Source: Pseudocercospora fijiensis CIRAD86 (lineage: Eukaryota > Ascomycota > Dothideomycetes > Mycosphaerellales > Mycosphaerellaceae). Taken from it: 64,000 nt of DNA. The notes beneath the pieces are model-generated. The model saw nothing but the letters and a program-made list of their open reading frames with translations. It was not told the DNA's origin and searched no databases. Of the stretch, positions 22,635 to 34,526 are shown piece by piece (position 1 is the first letter of the stretch; every line of letters begins with the position of its first letter). The position numbers were made by a program, and so were the translations under genes. The DNA lies in the NCBI RefSeq assembly GCF_000340215.1, contig NW_006921532.1, forward strand, positions 10,453,764-10,517,763. Reading direction: 5' to 3'.

Positions 22635-25600
22635 GTATACGCTTACCTATCTAGTTCAACTACAAAAGAACTGTTTCCAGAGTCTACCAAACAGAGCTAG
22701 CTATCTAGACCTATTAGGTACCTAGTTAAAAGCTCTAGTTCGGACTAAAACCTAGTAAGTGTCCCTTATAAGCCCTACCTAGCACTATACTAAAAGGCAG
22801 CTAGGAACGATAGACACTAATTAGACAAAGATAGTAAAGGAGAATCAGGTTCTTAGGAAGGGGATCAACTTCTAAGACTAGAAGCTTATATTCTAGGCGG
22901 CCCTTCTAGAAAAGGACCTAGTTAGTATAGTATTCTATAGACTTGACTAGGCTAATAAAATAAAACTACCTCTAAAAAGCATGTTTATAAGGGACTCAGC
23001 CGATCAGTAGTATAGAGACATATTTAGGGACTAGAAAAAGAAGGATATCTAAGCCCTAGGCATACTTATTACTAGACTCGACCCTGCTCTTAGACTAGAC
23101 TTCGGTAATATACCTAAGTTAGCTAAGGATATATACGACTACATTGAGGCTCTATATAAGCCTATTATAACCGTAGACATATTTGATACTATCAAACTCA
23201 TTAGGTATATCAGGATGCCCCTTACTAATCCGAACACCTAGTAGTACTACGAATCTTTTCAGCAGTAGTTTAATAGATTCCAAATATCGATAGAACAATT
23301 TGCTAGCTTAGTTACAACAACAGAAGCGCCTATAAAGTTATTAGACATTAAGATGCCTAATATGCTTATTAGGATGCTATTTATTTAGGGCCTTTCTAGT
23401 TACGAATAGCTTAGATCCTAGAAGTATAACAACAAGCCTAAAGCTAAGGACTCCTCCCTTAAAGTAATAATAACGTCCCTAAGGAGAGAAAAGCCTCCTA
23501 GACAGTTATCTAGCGGCTTAAAGCTTGTTAGAGGGGCTATTAGCAATAATAACGACTAGTGCACTTAGTATAAGTATAAGCATACCAACGCTAAGTGCTA
23601 TAAGCAATACCCTAATATAGTACTACCTAGTTAGGGAAAGAAAGACAAGAGCAAAGACAAAGACAAAGATAAAGGCAAGAAGGGTAAAGGCAAAGGAAAG
23701 GGCAAATCTAGTAGTGCTATTAACAATAACAAAGATGAATTAGACTCCTCCTCTAACTCGGAAGATAAGGGAGACTATTAGCTAGACGGCCTTAGTAGGG
23801 GCCTAATTGGGGGAGCTATTGCAAAGCCGGGACTAGCTATAGCAAGCTCTAAGAACCTAACAGCTAATACAAAAGTGTAGGATACAGGTACATTACTACA
23901 TATTATAGGGAATAAGAGCTAGTTTAGCGATCTTAAGCACCTAACTAAGCCTGTTTAGTTCTCCTAAGTAGTAGGAAAATCAAGTGTATTACGATTAGGA
24001 ACTGTTAATATCTTCCTAACCTATAAAGGAAAGAAAACCCCAATTACTCTAATAGACGTCCTCTACTCCCCGAACTTAGATTACAACCTAATCTTAGTAA
24101 AGCGTCTTTAGAAGAAATGTAGTATTTACTTAGATAGACCTTTAGGCACTTTGATACTTAAAGGCAAGCTAATTAGAAAGGTTGAGGAAGTATAAGGAGT
24201 ACTTGCCCTTAAAGATACTAGAGTTAAAATGCTAGGCTCAGCTTTAAAACTAAACTTAGAATCGAGTTAGAAAGGGCAGCTATTAGCCCTAGCTATCGCT
24301 AGACTACGAGCGGACACATTAAGATGGTATTAGAGACTTAGCTACGTCGGCAACAAGATCCTAACAGCTACTAAGGAAGCTATTCTAGGCCTAGAAGAAG
24401 TTGATATATCTAAACTCGAGCACTATAAGACCTACAAGCTCTCGAGAGCTTAAAGAGTTATATTAAGAGAACATAGAACTAGACTAGAAAAAGCCCTTAA
24501 CGAAGTCTATATTAACCTTGTTAGCGTACAACCATTTAATCTGTTTAGAAACAGGTATATTATAATCCTAACTAATGCTAAAACTAGGCTTAGGTAGGGT
24601 CTGTTACTTCGAAACAAAGACAAGGTAACAAGTAGTAATAAGCTAACCAACTAGATAACTAGAATCAAGAGGCAATATAACAAAATCCCTAAGATTATCT
24701 TTAGTAATAGCGGGGGAGAGTTTACTAACAACGATCTAGTATATTTTGTAGAGGAAGTTAGCATTAGATAGGATGTATCTATACTATATATACCGGAGCA
24801 GAATAGCATTACAGAGTCGTTAAACAAGACGATTCTGCTTAAGGCAAGAGCAATAATAATTGACTCTAGTCTACCAATGTACTACTAGTGCTTTATAGTA
24901 ATGCATTCGATTTACCTAACTAATAGACTAGTAAACTTAAGAACTAAGGAAGTTCCACTTAAGGCTTTCGAATCAGACTTGAATATCGGCAGTACAGACA
25001 TTAACCTATCTAAGACGAGACGATTTAGCTATAAGGCATTTAAATACCTCGAATCCGGAGTTAAACGACTTAACTCCTAGAAATTTGTACTAAGAGCTTT
25101 CGTTTACTAATTTATTAGATTCTAAGAAAATTCGTTAATAAACTATCTGCTTTAGAACCCGCACTAGAAGGATAGCGTATAGCAGCATAATATTAGATTC
25201 TCTCTATACGTTACCTTTAACGAGGACTTTGTCTATAAAGACAATTTCACTAAGCTTCTAAGTACCCTTTAAGCTTAGGGGGAGTATTTGAGACTAGCTA
25301 TCCCTTAGGAGACTATTTAGGTACTTAAAACCTAGTCTAACCTTTCATTTAAGTTAGGAATCCTAGCACTATTCCCTAGTAATAACCAAACACCTTAGCA
25401 CTCTTTAGAACCTTAGGGGGAGCTATTTAGAGGTAGCATCCCTTAGCCTTAGTAGGCTTATAATTAGGAAGATTAGGAAGACTCCCTTACAGCTTAGGGG
25501 GAGCAAGGTACACTTAAGTAAGGAACACTACCTTAGCTAACACCTATAGCTAATAAGCCAATACTCTAAAATTACTAACTAGAACTACTAGCTACCTAAC

Positions 25601-27365
25601 AGGAAGCTGCTCCTAAGAAAAATTAGCATACTTAAGAAACAGATACTACTAAACTAGAAGACACCCTAATTACTCCCTTCTAAATCCCTAAGACTACTAG
25701 TAAGAGAAAGAGGGCTCCTAACCTACCTTAGCTAAACCCTCCTTAAGCCGAAGTACGACTTAGGTCTAGCAGAGCCGTAGCCAAGCATAACTATAGCAAG
25801 ATCACTAAGATTGCTATAGCTACTGCTATAAAAGATGCTTAGAAGCCAGCTAACCTAACAACCCTAGCTAAAGCCCTAAAAAGGCCTAACTAGGATGAAT
25901 AGAGAAAAGCCGTTATAAAAGAGATAAGGTCTCTTAAAAAGTCTAGTACAATCGAGTAGATTCTAGCCGAATCCCTACTAAAAGGCAGAACACCTTTAAT
26001 AGGAAAATAGGTTTTTAAGATTAAATACCTACTAGACGGCTCTATTAACAAATACAAGGCAAGATAGATAGCTAGAGGCTTTATACAGAAGCAAGGTCTT
26101 AACTATATTAACACCTATGCTCCTATACTAAGAGCAGCTACTGCTAGACTTGTCCTTAAGCTTTTAGTAAGCAAAAACTAGAAGCGAAGACAGGTTGATA
26201 TCGAGACTGCTTTCTTGAATCCCCCTCTAGATAAAGAGATTTTTATTAGACCCCTAGAAGGCGCGTACCTATTCAAGAAGCACCCTCTAAAGTAGATCAT
26301 CCGTATTAGAAAAGGATTGTATAGCCTTAAGCAGGCTGCTAATCTCTAGCACTATAATGCTTTAGACACTCTTCGTTAACTTAGCCTAAGTAGGATAAAG
26401 AGTAACTGTTGCCTATAGCAAGGTAATAGTATTCTTGTCCTCCTTTATATAGATAACTTCTAAATCTTTAGAACCTCTAAGGTAAAGATCGATGCTCTAA
26501 TTGAAGGTCTTCGTAAGAAGTATATAATCAAGATTGTTACGTCTAACCTGTTTCTAGGCCTTTATCTAAAGGAAGACAAGGAGGGAAACCTTACTATCTC
26601 CTAGATACATTATACTAAAGAGAAGCTTTAGAAGCATAGCTTGGACTAGTACAAGCTAATAAAGCATCTACTTAAGAAGCTTTACGAGCCTCTTACAACC
26701 CCCTATAACCGTTAGGACTACTAGCTGTTTAACACTATAATTGGTAAAATGCAGTTTCTAGCTAACTAGACTAGACTAAACATTAGCTACGCCGTTAACT
26801 ACCTTGCTAGGTTCCTTTAGAATCCCGGACCTAAGTATGTTATAGCTACTAAACATCTCTAGAGGTACATTGCTAGCATAGTTGATAAAGGACTTATCTT
26901 TAGAAAGAAGAAAACTTTGGAATTTTAGGCATACTCTAATGCAGACTTTGCTAGTAACCCTTTATTATTAAGATCAACATTAGGCGCCCTTATGCTTCTT
27001 AACAATACTCTAATTATATAGAGATTACAGCTTTAGAAGGAAGTCGTGCTCTCTAGTACTAAAGCGGAGTATATTGCTTTAATAGAAGTATATAGAGAAA
27101 TCTGCTAGCTCCGAAATTTGATAACTAAGCTTCAACTACTTACTAGGGAAGAAGTTAATAGGATTTATATCTAGGTGGACAACTAGTTAGCCATTTCCCT
27201 TATTAAGGACTATACAAATTCTAAGAGGTCGAGGTATATTTCCCTTAGGAACTACTACTATAGAGAACAGTATACCTAGGGAAAGATTAGTATCGAATTC
27301 GTTACTACTAACAAACAGCTGGCGGACTGTTTCACTAAGCCTAAATCTCTAAACAGAATTCTCTA

Positions 27366-29050
27366 ATAATATAGCGTCTCTAGGACAAACTCCTAAGTTA
27401 CTCCTTTAGAAAGAAAAATCTTATTTGTAGGATTAGAAAACAAGCTTTATACACTCATTGAATTTCATTCTAATTTCTAGAAACAGCCTAGCTGCACTAT
27501 ACAGTCTAAGCTGCAAAATTTCTTTTATAACAATATTGAGACTAAGCAGGAAGAAATACCTTAGCCCTTAAGAGTCGGAAACTCTCTAATACTATAAGGC
27601 TTTTACTAATCTAGACTGCCTAGCCTATTTCAAAATCGAAAACATACATTACAGCTCTCTATCTACTAGAAAAAACCGAATCTCCCTAATCAGCTACCTA
27701 TCTTAGTATTACTGTCTTCGTAATTAGAGAAACCCCTCTAAGGACTACTAGAATTACGAGTCGAGCTAGGACTAGTAGACAACCTAGAACCTAGACTACG
27801 ACTACGTCCCTAAGCAGTAGCCTAGGCATAAGCATTTGCCTGCTATAGCAGCAAATTTGCTACTACCTAGGCGCCCTAAGGAGTACTCTAATCGATGCTA
27901 GACGGGACTAGTACGTATAGACGACGCTGATTAGTGCCTGCTCTACTCCCCGGATTGCGAGGCGGTAGAGGCGCTATAGGCGTCTAACGATTCGTATTAG
28001 AGCGTAGCCGAGAGACGTAACCTAACAAAAGAATTAGTGTTTTTGCTTTAAAAAAAATATACAAGACTAGATTCAACTTACTAGAGAACTCGCATTAACT
28101 ATAATAATTTAGGCTAGTACAGTTAGTACAAGCGCCCTTTAAGAAAGCGATATCCTAACCGTTAATTCGATAACTTAGAGTTATATACTCTAAGTACGGA
28201 CCCTTTAACTGCTTGCAAGGACCGCACTGGCTGTTACTAGTATATACGCGTCTAGTAGCAGCCGTATATACAAGCGCGGTAGGCAAGTAGTTAACATTCG
28301 ATTTTAAGCCTAAATTAAATGCCTTAGCCGCCTTACGCAGACGCGGAGGCACACTTAGAAACAGCCGAGCATTATCCTAGCTCGTAATAAAATACCTAAC
28401 ATCAACGTTACGTAGCTAAGGCGGAGTCTGCTCCGGACTAATATTGGTTAAGCACTAGATAATTCTCTAGAGAATCGCGATAGTTAACTAAACTTCCTTA
28501 AGGACTACGCCTAGTTAGTAAATTGTTAGAAAAGGGGAAACTCTAATAGCAATACTTACTAGTCTCTATAAGCTAGAGCTTATTATAACGCGAAGGGTGC
28601 CGATTCTTGTTTGGATTATTACTACCGCCGCCGCTACTACTACTACCTATACTACTCGCTATACTCCCTAGGCTAGGGTAAAGAATCATCGCTATAATAA
28701 AGTCTCGGCTAGCTATTAGACTTGAAAAGTTTTAGTAAGAATTTAAATTCTAGTAGAGGCTGCTAGTACTTAGGGGATTGCTAAAGAGTGGATTGTAAAA
28801 GTTCAAGTTGTCTAGTTAAGTTTAAGTGTCTTTTATAGGCGCCTGCTAACCCTGCAATTACGACTAAGGATATCACTCTAAAGCAAACTAATTAGCAAAC
28901 AATATAACATAAGCACGTGCAAGTAGCATAGTATATAAAGCTATATATAAAGCAGATATAGTCTAATATCTAAAGGCAGTCAGAAAATGAAGTGAAGCTC
29001 TAAGCCTAGATTTAGAGTGTCTAATCTAAATAGCATATTATCTCTGCCTA
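27366..29050. other. Extra segment between copia pol and the right LTR
   Basis: About 1.7 kb lies where copia elements usually have only a polypurine tract. No coding frame is recognisable. A piece at 28019-28092 resembles 58612-58704 in the Tc1/mariner-type element. It could be a nested fragment or a long 3' untranslated region. Confidence 0.5.
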
Positions 29051-29058
29051 AGGGGGAG
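29051..29058 (+). promoter_or_regulatory. Polypurine tract of copia element
   Basis: AGGGGGAG directly abuts the right LTR, as needed for plus-strand priming. Confidence 0.75.
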
Positions 29059-29240
29059 TGTTGTAGTTTAGTTAGGTAATATGCTAGTCAGCTGATACTA
29101 TTAGCTAACCTATACTAAGAGGAAGGATACACAATAGGTATATTAACTGCAGTCTCTATAGTAGGCTCCTAATCCTTCTTTGTATAGTTATATAGTTGTT
29201 AATCCGATGATTAGTTGCATCCCTAGCACGATTCACAATA
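29059..29240 (+). repeat. Right LTR of copia element (182 bp)
   Basis: Same length as the left LTR. Begins TGTTGTAG and ends CAATA, followed by the GAGAG duplication. Confidence 0.92.
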
Positions 29241-29245
29241 GAGAG

Positions 29246-29624
29246 AGCGCTTACACGTTCGCCTACTGCTATAAGCATAGGACCGAAGCTCTCGAGGTGA
29301 AATTAGAATGCTGTGCTTGCCTCGTGTCCGGTAGTAGTCCGATTATCTCGCTGTATCTACGCTACTAGTTGTGCTTCGTATCTCAATTGCTATCCCTTAG
29401 ACTCTCAGTCATGTTTTTTTTTCTTCTCGAGGCGCGTTACGCTCTTCGATGTTGAAATACGCTCTCGGTTATTACATTCCGTAATTGAATGAAGTCTCTG
29501 TTCTTGAAATGTCTAAGCTCTCTGAATTCTGGCAATAACTTATACAATGTAATGTCGTGTTGATGTCGTGCGTTCGTAGAAGAAAGATGAACTAAAGTGC
29601 CCCCCTACCTAAAGCTTAACATTA
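29246..29624. other. Host DNA island between copia and second hAT
   Basis: About 380 bp with normal CpA/TpG content and no recognised gene. Confidence 0.5.
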
Positions 29625-29632
29625 CCTCACCT
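29625..29632. repeat. 8-bp target-site duplication CCTCACCT, left copy
   Basis: Identical to 33608-33615. Confidence 0.9.
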
Positions 29633-30139
29633 TAGTCTCCGCAACATTCAATTATATGAATAATTACATAAGCATATGAATGAGTAACAACGTCTTCATT
29701 CAATTAATTATGCTCCTTCTAGCTTATGCAACCGCGTAATAATCTCGTTATTCAATTAGTTAATTATATAAAGAATTTAGAGCCTATTAGGTAAAGTTAG
29801 TCCGCCTCGTTATTGTCCTCGATAACCCTATAGTATACACTAAGGGTTAAGAGCTACAGTGATCTATAGGTTAAGTAGACAGTGTAATACAATATCTAGC
29901 GGTATTCTATAGCTCCGAGATATATAGATCGCTATATATAGTAGTAGATAAGGCCTCTTCCGAGAAGCTAATTTCCGGCTTTATAGGTCTAGCTTTATAC
30001 CTATACTACGAGGCATTCTTTCTCGACAACTATACCTCTAATAGCATAGTATAGCTTCCGGATCTCGAGAGGTTAGTATTATAAAGTATATTTATTAATC
30101 TAAGTATATAGAATAATAGTAGTGTAATAGAACCCTATC

Positions 30140-30480
30140 GTTCTCGAGGCTAGTCTAGCAAAGCCGATAAAGCAGGCTAATAGCTTATTAGAAGTGCTAC
30201 AATACTAGGCTACTTCTAGTAGCAAAGATATAGCCGCGTAGGCTAAGAGGAAGGGGTTATATAAGCGCTAGTCCTTAAATAAGAGAATGTAGTATCTAAA
30301 GAAGAGGTATTATAAACTATATATTCGTATAAGCAAGAAGCCGTTAGACCTCCAATTCCGGATGTTTCTATACGGTTCAGATAATAGTAGAAGTCCGGAG
30401 GAAAGGCTAGAAATACTTAAAGCTACGCCTAAGATACATAGATTGATTTGGCCGTATAACTATCGATGCTAGCGCTATAA
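30140..30480 (+). pseudogene. Unrecognised short frame upstream of the hAT transposase
   Basis: About 110 codons can be read in one frame with only RIP-type stops: basic, with KKRYYKLYIRISKKPLDLQF and SPEERLEILKATPKIHR. No family recognised. It is inside the element. Confidence 0.3.
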
Positions 30481-30778
30481 ATAGTATAATACTAGGTTAG
30501 GTTGTCGATTATAAGGTAGCAGAAGCTATAGAAGTTAGTATAGAAGTTTAAGTTTAAAAATACAGCCGATTTTCCGACACGTGTAGAAAGAGTGTATATT
30601 AAGCTTTCCGTATATAGATATACGTAGATTAAGCGCGGTTTAAAGTAAATCTAATGTAGCTGTATATCTAAAATCTCCGCTTAAACCTCCGAATTCGTAA
30701 CTCCTAACTAAAACACTACCATTTAACGTACACTATTATTTTTTATATACTATCTACGCATCTAGAAAATTTTTCAAT

Positions 30779-33411
30779 ATGCCTCCGAAGTTATTAGGAA
30801 AACGACCTGCTACGGTTTCCCCGGCGGACGGCGATATAGGGCCGTTACGAAAGAAAACACGTCTTTTATAAGGTACTCTTGCCTTTAGCTAATAAATACC
30901 TCTAGCAACCTAGACCTTATAGCTTCGCCCTATATAACAACTATAGCGACAGATACGAAGTACCGAGATAGTAGAAAACCCTATCGATCTATCGAGCGAT
31001 AGCGAAAGCGGCGGAGACAACGAGACCGAGTCTACGACTATAACTTCTTCTGCTATAGAACGAGACGAAGGCAGCTTTATTATAGCTTCTTAACGCGTTA
31101 ACTTTAATATAGTTTACGACCGCCTACTAGGCTAGTTTCGACTACGTATACGTACTAAACACTATATCGGTAAACGTATATTATAGGTATTTAAACACGG
31201 CATAGAGCTTGCAAAGTAGTATCTAAAGAAGCAGAAGTATAAGGGTCGTTTCTAGCTCTGTTAACAATGCTATCTTAACAACGCCGATAAATAGGTATAG
31301 AGCGTAGCTTCTATAGGTACTCCGGTAAGGTACTATATTGTCTACTACGGCTACGAACCTCTAAGTAAACGTAGAGCGAAGAAGATTATAGATAAACAAG
31401 ACAACTATCCGAAGAATAATAGCTACGACTAGCTTCCGCTAGAGTACGCCGCTTAGTAGATTTAAGACTTTATAAACTAGATAGCAAGACGCGATATCTC
31501 CTTCGAAGACGCCGCTTCTAAAGAGCTATATAAGATAATATTAACTAGTAGTCTATTAGTTAAAGATCTCTTGCCTTGTCCGCGTACTATACGTAACTAG
31601 CTCTTCCGTACTTATAAGGAGCGTAAACCGGACGTAAAGGCTACTATTTAGAAGGCTGTCTCGAAGATTAGTATCTCCTTTAATATCTAGACAATACCTA
31701 ATAATCTATCGTTGCTAGCTATTATAGTATACTAGATTGACGAGAATAGGCAACTTTAAGTCGCTCTTATCGCCCTTCGACCGCTTCTAAGCTACTATAG
31801 CGTTGTTATTGCTCTAGTCCTTTACGAAGTCCTTTAAGAATACGAGATTAAGGATAGAATTGCCGCGTTTCAAACGGACAACGCAACTAATAACGATATA
31901 ACTATTGCTAAGCTTATCGCTCTCGGTATACTACTCTACGAAGCAGACGCTCGCTATAGATATATAGGTTATAGTATTAATCTTATTGTCCGCGTAATGC
32001 TATTTAGTAAAGGAATAGGTTAATAGAAGAAACAACTCTAACGTACGAGCGACGACGATAGTTTCCGGCTCTAGCGCGAGAAGGTAGGCAATATTAGACG
32101 GCTTTATAATACCGTTAAATATATTACTCGGTTACTAAAGCGCTCGGCGCTATTTGTACGGTATTAGAAGAACTTAGCTAACCTAGAGTTAGAAGCTAAC
32201 AACGTCCTTCTTCGCCTTATTAAAGATAGCGATATACGATAGAATTCAACCCTCTAGATAATATAACGCGCTTTAAAGTTAAAGCCGGTTATTTAACGCT
32301 TCTGCCGTCTCTAGAAACCTAATAGTAGCTACAACCTCGCTTAAGACTATCTAACTAACTCTAACTAGAAAGAATTATAGCAGTACGAGCGACTATTAAT
32401 CCCCTTCCTCGAAGCTACGAAGCGGATTAAAGGCAACGCAATATACGGCTTATTTAGCGCTCTATAGGAGATTTACCCTATATTAGATACGCTGTATTAA
32501 TCGCTTACTCGGCGGCAAGAAGAAGCCTATAGTATCGACCGTAACGACTTTAGCGATATATAAGTACTTGTTCTTGCTATTCTTAGCGCCTTATACTAAA
32601 TTTTAGTAGTTATAGAGCTAAGGTTAACGTAGGCTTCTTGCGTATAGAACAGCTCTATAACGACCTTAATTCTAGCCGCCTTCTACGTAGCGCCGTTATC
32701 CTTTACTCTATAAAGAAACACGACTTCTTTAAAAAGAGACAGGTAGGCTTTAAGTATAGCAAAGATGCGACTAACGAGAATAGTAATAAGAAGACGGCCG
32801 CTAAGGAGATTGCTAAGGCAAAGCAAGCAGTCGTAGACTTGTATACGGACTTTGTTACCTTACTTCTATAGCTAGAAGATAAGCCTTCTTACTAGTTTGT
32901 ATTACCTTAAGAGCTCCGTAATAACGAGCGCGATTGCCGCCGGTAAGATAACGACCTCGACTTCTTCGAAGACGCCTTCGCCGACTTTACTTCTAAAGGC
33001 AATAGTAAGAGGCGATAGGCGATAGAAAACGAGCTAGAGCGCTATCTAAGTAACGACTTAACAACTTATAAGTATATCGGCACCTCGCTAGACAATAACT
33101 TCTATAATACTCGGCCGCTAGACTAGTAGCGAGACCGTAGCGAAGGGCTATATCTAACACTCGTATAGCTAGCGTTTACGCTGTTTGCTATTCTAGCAAT
33201 AAGCTTAGAATGCGAGCGAGTCTTTAGCTATAGCAAATTAATAGTTACGGACTATAGATACTATCTTACTATATAGTTAATTAAGGCCGACTAGTGTCTA
33301 AAGAATTGGCTTATTCGAGGCCTTGCTAATAGATAGGTAACCTAGTTAATAGCGGACGACGATAGTAGCAGCAGTAGCAGTAGACGTAATAGTAACGGCG
33401 AGGTTAAATAG
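30779..33411 (+). pseudogene. hAT transposase relic (second element)
   Basis: Conserved hAT blocks are present in order, with TAG codons at Gln/Trp positions and at least one frame change between start and end. The limits are approximate and the relic is non-functional. Confidence 0.75.
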
Positions 33412-33607
33412 CTAGTATTTACTTATTTGCGCTAGCCTAATTATTTAGTTAATTAACCTTAACTATGCGTTATTACATGCAATAGCCTATCTATTTATTC
33501 AATTATACGCTAGTCGCTCGCTATTCAATCTCATTTAAGCGCTATCTACTCAGTCAACCGGCCTATATTTACTCATTCAACCACACGATTGAATGTTGCG
33601 GAGACTG

Positions 33608-33615
33608 CCTCACCT
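33608..33615. repeat. 8-bp target-site duplication CCTCACCT, right copy
   Basis: Identical to 29625-29632. Lies 102 bp ahead of the Dabb gene start. Confidence 0.9.
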
Positions 33616-33717
33616 TCACATTCGGTCCCAGTGACATACATCAACATCAATCCACAACCTCTCAATCCCTCTCCCATCTGATAGAAGATCATCACATCAC
33701 CCACTCAGTCTTTCAAA

Positions 33718-34224
33718 ATGCCAATCCTCCACATCGTCCTCTTCGAATTCTCCCCCACAGCAACCGACATCCAAATCAAAGACGTATTCTATTCTCCACC
33801 CAACCTCCCTTATATAAAAAAAAACATCACTCACTAACCCTCCCCTCCCCCAGATCTGCACCCGCATGCTCTCCCTCTCCCAAACCTGCCTCCACCCAAC
33901 CTCAAATCTCCCCTACGTAAAATCCTACGGAGGTGGAAAGGACACGAGTCCGGAAGGATTACAAGTGGTTGATTTGTACCTATTTGAAGAAGGATCTGGC
34001 TTTGCTAATGCTGCAGCTAGGGAGGATTCTCGCATGGGTTTGTGAGTGAATTTCAAAATGAGGAGGATAGGGAGTTTTATTTGGAGAGGGATCCGGTGCA
34101 TTTGGAATTTGTGAGTGAGTGGGGAGAGATGGGGAGTAGGGCTGATTGATTTATATAGGTTAAGAGTTTGGAGGGGATTGTTGTGAATGTTAGGGTTGTG
34201 GATTTTGAGCCGGGGAAGTTCTGA
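33718..34224 (+). CDS. Dabb (stress-responsive A/B barrel) domain protein
   Basis: Four tiny exons (33718-33783, 33854-33964, 34021-34110, 34159-34224) encode 110 residues, each junction in phase 0; introns are 70, 56 and 48 nt. The start MPILHIVLFEFSP, the middle YVKSYGGGKDTSPEGLQ and the end GFVSEFQNEEDREFYLERDP then VVDFEPGKF fit the dimeric alpha/beta-barrel Dabb family. The family is small, usually about 100-110 residues, and includes fungal aromatic-polyketide-related and stress proteins; the exact role here is unknown. The second intron has a GTGGTT donor. Exons 1-2 are C-rich and exons 3-4 are G/T-rich. The hAT insertion ends just upstream and probably moved its distal promoter away. 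Confidence 0.82.
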
Positions 34225-34526
34225 GGTGAGGTTGGGGGTAGATGAGATGAGATTGGAGGGAAGTGGGGGAGTGAAATGAATGATGATGATGAACGATGGG
34301 AAATGAGTTCGGGCAGAGCGTAGGTAATGACGAACACGGAAGTGCTGAGTAATCGGCATGGAAGATGATAGATGGTAGTTGATGGCAGAGTCGCCGTGGA
34401 CAGAATGGCGGACACGATGATATTGTCGCCGTATGTACAATGTACCGGGTCGCCTTGCGCTTGAGCGCCTGCAATATGTAACGCTATGCCACTGTACAAA
34501 GTCGTTTCGATGCCGCTTGAAGCTTC

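Larger units (their letters stand above)
22438..29240 (+). mobile_element. Ty1/copia LTR retrotransposon, RIP-mutated
   Basis: The 6803-bp element lies between 5-bp duplications GAGAG (22433-22437 and 29241-29245). Domains run in copia order on the plus strand: a zinc knuckle of Gag near 23560-23600, protease DTGT near 23887, integrase 24260-24860 (FSNSGGEFTNND), reverse transcriptase about 25900-26650 (LLYIDNF at the catalytic site, GLYSLKQAAN block), and RNase H about 26930-27360 (SSTKAEYIAL, KQLADCFTKP). Stops of RIP type interrupt every domain. About 1.7 kb of non-pol sequence separates RNase H from the right LTR. Confidence 0.93.
29633..33607 (+). mobile_element. Second hAT DNA transposon, RIP-degraded
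   Basis: The 3975-bp element is flanked by CCTCACCT duplications. Its inverted repeats match at 19 of 20 positions: AGTCTCCGCAACATTCAAT preceded by T on the left and C on the right. The transposase frame starts about ATG 30779 (MPPKLLGKRP). It shows a BED-like Cys/His region near 31240-31300, TDNATNNDI near 31880, and the C-terminal dimerisation block LECERVFSYSKLIVTD near 33210. The inverted repeats differ from the 7001 element, so this is another hAT family. A short unrecognised frame precedes the transposase at about 30140-30480. Confidence 0.9.

Noticed and set aside
28155..28352. Minus-strand 65-residue frame in the copia 3' region
   Set aside because: Chance open stretch in RIP-mutated sequence, no recognisable content.
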